This document shows, piece by piece, positions 5,220 through 7,866 of a stretch of DNA of 7,866 bases. Both the position numbers and the translations under genes were made by a program. Under the pieces are notes generated by a model, which was not told the origin of the DNA, made no database searches, and was given only the letters and a program-made list of their open reading frames with translations. The first letter of the stretch is position 1; the number at the start of each line of letters is the position of its first letter. The stretch comes from Cellulomonadaceae bacterium (GTDB taxonomy: Bacteria > Actinomycetota > Actinomycetes > Actinomycetales > Cellulomonadaceae): positions 1 to 7,866 of the forward strand of contig JAITCK010000226.1 of assembly GCA_031283115.1 (NCBI GenBank), given 5' to 3'.

Positions 5220-6134
5220 TCAAGCCATATCGAACACGCGTGCCAAATTCTCAACGTGTGCGCCACCATCTTGCTGGGGAGTAGCTCGCGCTGCTGTAAG
5301 GGCAGCCTCACGCAACACCCTGTCGATGTTTTCAACACCGCTGCGCTGGAGGAACCGAATCACCGCAACAGAGACCAAGGTCATCGTGTCTTCGAGAATC
5401 TTCGTCATCTTGTCCACATTCGGGACTCCCTCGAAGTGAAATTGCCCGGGACGCCACTCGAATCTCTCACCAACCTGGCTCTGGAGTTCCAGGACCGCCC
5501 AATCTTTTCCGTGGGCAGCAGCACTACAGACTCGCCAGTGAGCCTCGAACACGTCTGCATCACGCCCAGCTTCTGCTGCTGCGATCCGCACGAGATCAAC
5601 CATGGCTGGCAACTTCGCTGTCGCTGGCCCATGTTCTGCCAAAACATTGGCAGCAGCCTCGTGACGTTCCATGCGCCTGTCAAGTTTCGCCGAATCTCGC
5701 CCGAGTACTTTCCAAGCCCTCCGCTGCTCGCTCAGATCGTGCCGGATCATCCGGACGAAGCGAGCGAGAGCAGCCGACACTGGACCTGACTGCATGAGCC
5801 AAAGCGACTGGGATGCTCCTTCGATTGCCGCACGCATCAGAGTGAACGGCCAACGGAAACCCCTGTAGACCACCAACTGACCGTCGAATTGTTGAAGCGG
5901 AACTGCGAAATCTGCCCATGTAGACATGTGGTCAACGGCGGATCGGATACCCTCGCGTGACCATTGGCTCAGCGACTCCGAAGGAAACAACAGCTCAGCA
6001 GCGGAAAAGTCACTCCCGTCGAGCGGTAGCGCGTATCTCGTGATGACCTCTGCACACATCCTCACTTGCAGTGCAAGCTCAGTCCATCGCTGAACTGCGG
6101 CACCTTCAATCGGCAACGGGGAACGTTCCAACAT
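5220..6134 (-). CDS. Hypothetical protein, possibly HEPN-like, DUF262-associated
   Basis: I do not recognise a named family. The 304-aa protein is predicted mostly helical and soluble, with no signal peptide or clear membrane segment. Two segments stand out: RWPFTLMRAAIEGASQSLWLM (from 94), resembling the RAALEAAARAWWLL stretch of many uncharacterised actinobacterial proteins, and WRVCSAAAHGKDWA (200-213), resembling their conserved SGxAHG. R201 and H208 form Rx6H, within the loose Rx4-6H definition of HEPN ribonucleases, but the usual polar residue after the Arg is Val here, so a nuclease role is only a possibility. The ATG lies 13 bases after the DUF262 stop with AGGGAG two bases upstream, so co-transcription is very likely. 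It could be an effector, a regulator or a partner of the DUF262 protein. Base composition is lower in GC than in the left block. Confidence 0.8.
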   Translation of the reverse strand: MLERSPLPIEGAAVQRWTELALQVRMCAEVITRYALPLDGSDFSAAELLFPSESLSQWSREGIRSAVDHMSTWADFAVPLQQFDGQLVVYRGFRWPFTLMRAAIEGASQSLWLMQSGPVSAALARFVRMIRHDLSEQRRAWKVLGRDSAKLDRRMERHEAAANVLAEHGPATAKLPAMVDLVRIAAAEAGRDADVFEAHWRVCSAAAHGKDWAVLELQSQVGERFEWRPGQFHFEGVPNVDKMTKILEDTMTLVSVAVIRFLQRSGVENIDRVLREAALTAARATPQQDGGAHVENLARVFDMA

Positions 6135-6147
6135 GGCTCCCTGGTCT

Positions 6148-7839
6148 TCAGTTCTTCTCGCCGACGTAATCGTTCAGGAGGGAGACAATCGCTTCCCTTC
6201 GCTTCTCCTTGAAACTCTCGAATGAGTCAGCCGTGTCTCCCCACTCCGCGAAGCGAACGAGTTGCGCCTCCAGCGCTGAGGCTGGGTAGTTGCTGCGGTA
6301 GTCCACCGGCGCCTTGTCCGTGATCTTCTTGTTGGTCGTCGAACTGATGAAGGCAAGGTTTGCGATGTCGTTGATCGCAGTGTCCAAGATTCCGTGTTGT
6401 GCGCGTTCGAGATATTTCTTTGGGAAAACGTGATGGAACTCTATTTTGTCAGCCTTGTTAGCAAGCTTCGGACTGATCGGCAGCGACGTTGCCCAGTCAG
6501 CAGCACCACGCGACTTGAACACGAGGAACATCGCCTTGAATACGCCGCTTTGAGTGGTGCGCCCGTCGAGGTCTGCTGCTGTGAAGTCAAGACGGCCCAT
6601 CTGCTGAGTGAGGCGCTGGAACAACTCAGCGGCACCGCCACTGTTGCGTAGAACCGCAAGGTCTTGATCGAGGATTGATTCCGATGAGCCACGCGAGTAA
6701 CGACCCTTGAAATTGGCAATGAGAAACCACCTGCGGAACTCGGCGGCCTCGGCAGGGTCGATCTCGAAGCCTCGTTGGTTAGCCCAGAACGCGGTTGTAA
6801 TCAGCAGTAGCGGGGATGACAGCAGTGTTGGACTGTCGATGTGGAGACTCTTTGTCACGAAGTCGACAGCGAAGTCGAAGGCTCGTCGTGAGCGTTCCCA
6901 GCCGGATTCCAGCGCCTTCTGATGCAGCGACCCGACAGTGAGGAACTTTGACTGGCCGGTTGTCATCGCGATGAGGCTTCGCAGGTGAACGCCCAGGTCA
7001 AGAGCAAAGCCTCGTCGGGCGACCTCTGCCTGATACTTCTCGAACTGGCGCAGCGACCCGCGCCACTTTGCGGTTATTTGGGCAAGTGCGAGATCAGAGC
7101 CGCGGAGTTTCGCGCCGAGCGAGTTAACTCTGACGAAGATTTCCGTGACCTCTTCGTACGACTTTGCCGGTTCGAGTTCCTCGGCTCGGTAGATATAGTC
7201 CTTGATTGCGCGAACCCGTTGGAGTCGCTCAGAGTATTTCTTGTAGCGAGGGTCACGAAGTTCAGTCACTCCTGCGGCTTCGATCAGGTCAACGTCGCTC
7301 ATCTTGAACACGTCTGTCACCTTGACCCAGTTTGGGAGCGCGGCGACGGGGTTGCTGTGAACCACGAACGCACGCTGGTTTACCTTCACCATCGGATCAA
7401 GGTCGGCCGAGTCTTGGTCTTCGGCGTCCTCGTCGCGCTCCTCGTCGTGGACCTCGGTGATGAATGTAAGTGCCTCAGGATGGTCGAGGTTGAACAGAAT
7501 CTCGACCGGGGTCTTGCGGTCCTTCACTGTCACGGGCTCGCCGCGAAGGATCGAGGAAAGCGAGGTCAAGCGTTGCTGGCCGTCAAGCAGAAGCAGTTTC
7601 GGCTTGGAGTCGTCCTCGCGATCGGTATCGACGGCAAAGGCTCGGGTCTCTACGTCCGCGTCATGGGGAGGTTGCCAAGTGAGGATGAGGCCGGAGGGGT
7701 AATCCCGGTACAGAGAGTCGAGCAGGTCGCGGACCTTGGTCTGAGTCCAAACATACTTGCGCTGCATCTCGGGGAGCTGGAGGTCTCCGCGTTCGATCAT
7801 CCCTACGAGTTCACTGACCTTGTAGTCTCTGCGACTCAC
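6148..7839 (-). CDS. DUF262 (GmrSD/ParB-like) protein with C-terminal HNH nuclease
   Basis: DUF262 proteins such as GmrSD, BrxU and SspE use a ParB/Srx-like nucleotide-binding domain to control a fused nuclease that attacks modified or invading DNA. This 563-aa protein has QLPEMQRKYVWT (21-32), YPSG (47-50), DGQQRLTSL (86-94) and FVRVNSLGAKLRGSDLALAQI (from 235), the family hallmarks. A strongly acidic insert covers about 129-148. The C-terminus carries EFHHVFPKKYL (467-477, tandem His469/His470) and NDIANLAFI with N503/K505 in TTNKKI (490-506), an HNH/DUF1524-type site with all parts visible. The GTG start at 7839 has AAGGGAGG four bases upstream, a strong ribosome-binding site unlike the leaderless left block. 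It leads the unit with the 304-aa gene downstream. Defence is inference from the family; which DNA it targets cannot be read here. Confidence 0.92.
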   Translation of the reverse strand: MSRRDYKVSELVGMIERGDLQLPEMQRKYVWTQTKVRDLLDSLYRDYPSGLILTWQPPHDADVETRAFAVDTDREDDSKPKLLLLDGQQRLTSLSSILRGEPVTVKDRKTPVEILFNLDHPEALTFITEVHDEERDEDAEDQDSADLDPMVKVNQRAFVVHSNPVAALPNWVKVTDVFKMSDVDLIEAAGVTELRDPRYKKYSERLQRVRAIKDYIYRAEELEPAKSYEEVTEIFVRVNSLGAKLRGSDLALAQITAKWRGSLRQFEKYQAEVARRGFALDLGVHLRSLIAMTTGQSKFLTVGSLHQKALESGWERSRRAFDFAVDFVTKSLHIDSPTLLSSPLLLITTAFWANQRGFEIDPAEAAEFRRWFLIANFKGRYSRGSSESILDQDLAVLRNSGGAAELFQRLTQQMGRLDFTAADLDGRTTQSGVFKAMFLVFKSRGAADWATSLPISPKLANKADKIEFHHVFPKKYLERAQHGILDTAINDIANLAFISSTTNKKITDKAPVDYRSNYPASALEAQLVRFAEWGDTADSFESFKEKRREAIVSLLNDYVGEKN

Positions 7840-7866
7840 GCCGCCTCCCTTCCGCTCACAGGTATG
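7840..7866 (-). promoter_or_regulatory. Ribosome-binding site of the DUF262 gene and window edge
   Basis: Read leftward, AAGGGAGG lies four bases before the GTG at 7839, one of the best Shine-Dalgarno matches in the window, and it fixes that start. About 15 bases further upstream a TGA follows TACCTG, which could end an upstream gene, but too little is visible to say so. Confidence 0.6.

Noticed and set aside
5154..5789. A 211-codon plus-strand open frame
   Set aside because: It runs antisense to the 304-aa gene, matches no known fold pattern and has no ribosome-binding site.
4622..7866. Flanking direct repeats (att sites) around the DUF262 module
   Set aside because: No convincing repeat pair was seen by eye, and the right end of the module may lie outside the window.
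1..7866. CRISPR array
   Set aside because: No regularly spaced repeats were found anywhere in the window.

Overview
This window looks like chromosome from a high-GC actinomycete. The pncB protein is of the actinobacterial type, and DUF3039 plus its partner helicase are, as far as I recall, largely confined to Actinobacteria. Three sampled 60-base stretches show the composition: 2101-2160 is about 70% GC, 7081-7140 about 58% and 6421-6480 about 47%. I cannot name the genus.

The left part (1 to about 4610) is a housekeeping-type block. A divergent gene starts at the very left edge; only about 4 codons are visible, and clpS is a guess from known gene order. It faces away from pncB (+), a nicotinate phosphoribosyltransferase of NAD salvage. 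Convergent with pncB is a leftward pair: a DUF3039 putative zinc-binding protein and an SF2 DEAD/DEAH-type helicase, joined by a 4-base GTGA overlap. Upstream of these, also leftward, is a MutT-like Nudix hydrolase. All four transcription-unit starts in this block share one pattern: a TANNNT hexamer, 6 or 7 bases, then GTG. This suggests leaderless mRNAs, and it leads me to choose shorter starts for DUF3039 and MutT than the longest open frames.

Positions 4610-5219 form a roughly 600-base stretch without an intact gene. It holds three hairpins (two very GC-rich, one a long stem with a GAAA tetraloop when read leftward) and the remnant of a helix-turn-helix protein ending in a TGA at 5174-5176. 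It looks like a scarred junction.

The right part (5220 to 7866) is a leftward two-gene unit of visibly lower GC: a DUF262 (GmrSD/ParB-like) protein with a C-terminal HNH nuclease motif, then 13 bases later a 304-aa protein of unknown function with an Rx6H, HEPN-like motif. Unlike the left block, the first gene has a strong Shine-Dalgarno sequence. The likely reading is an accessory defence module of the DUF262-nuclease kind inserted beside the housekeeping block; the second gene is the least explained part of the window. The unit may continue beyond the right edge.
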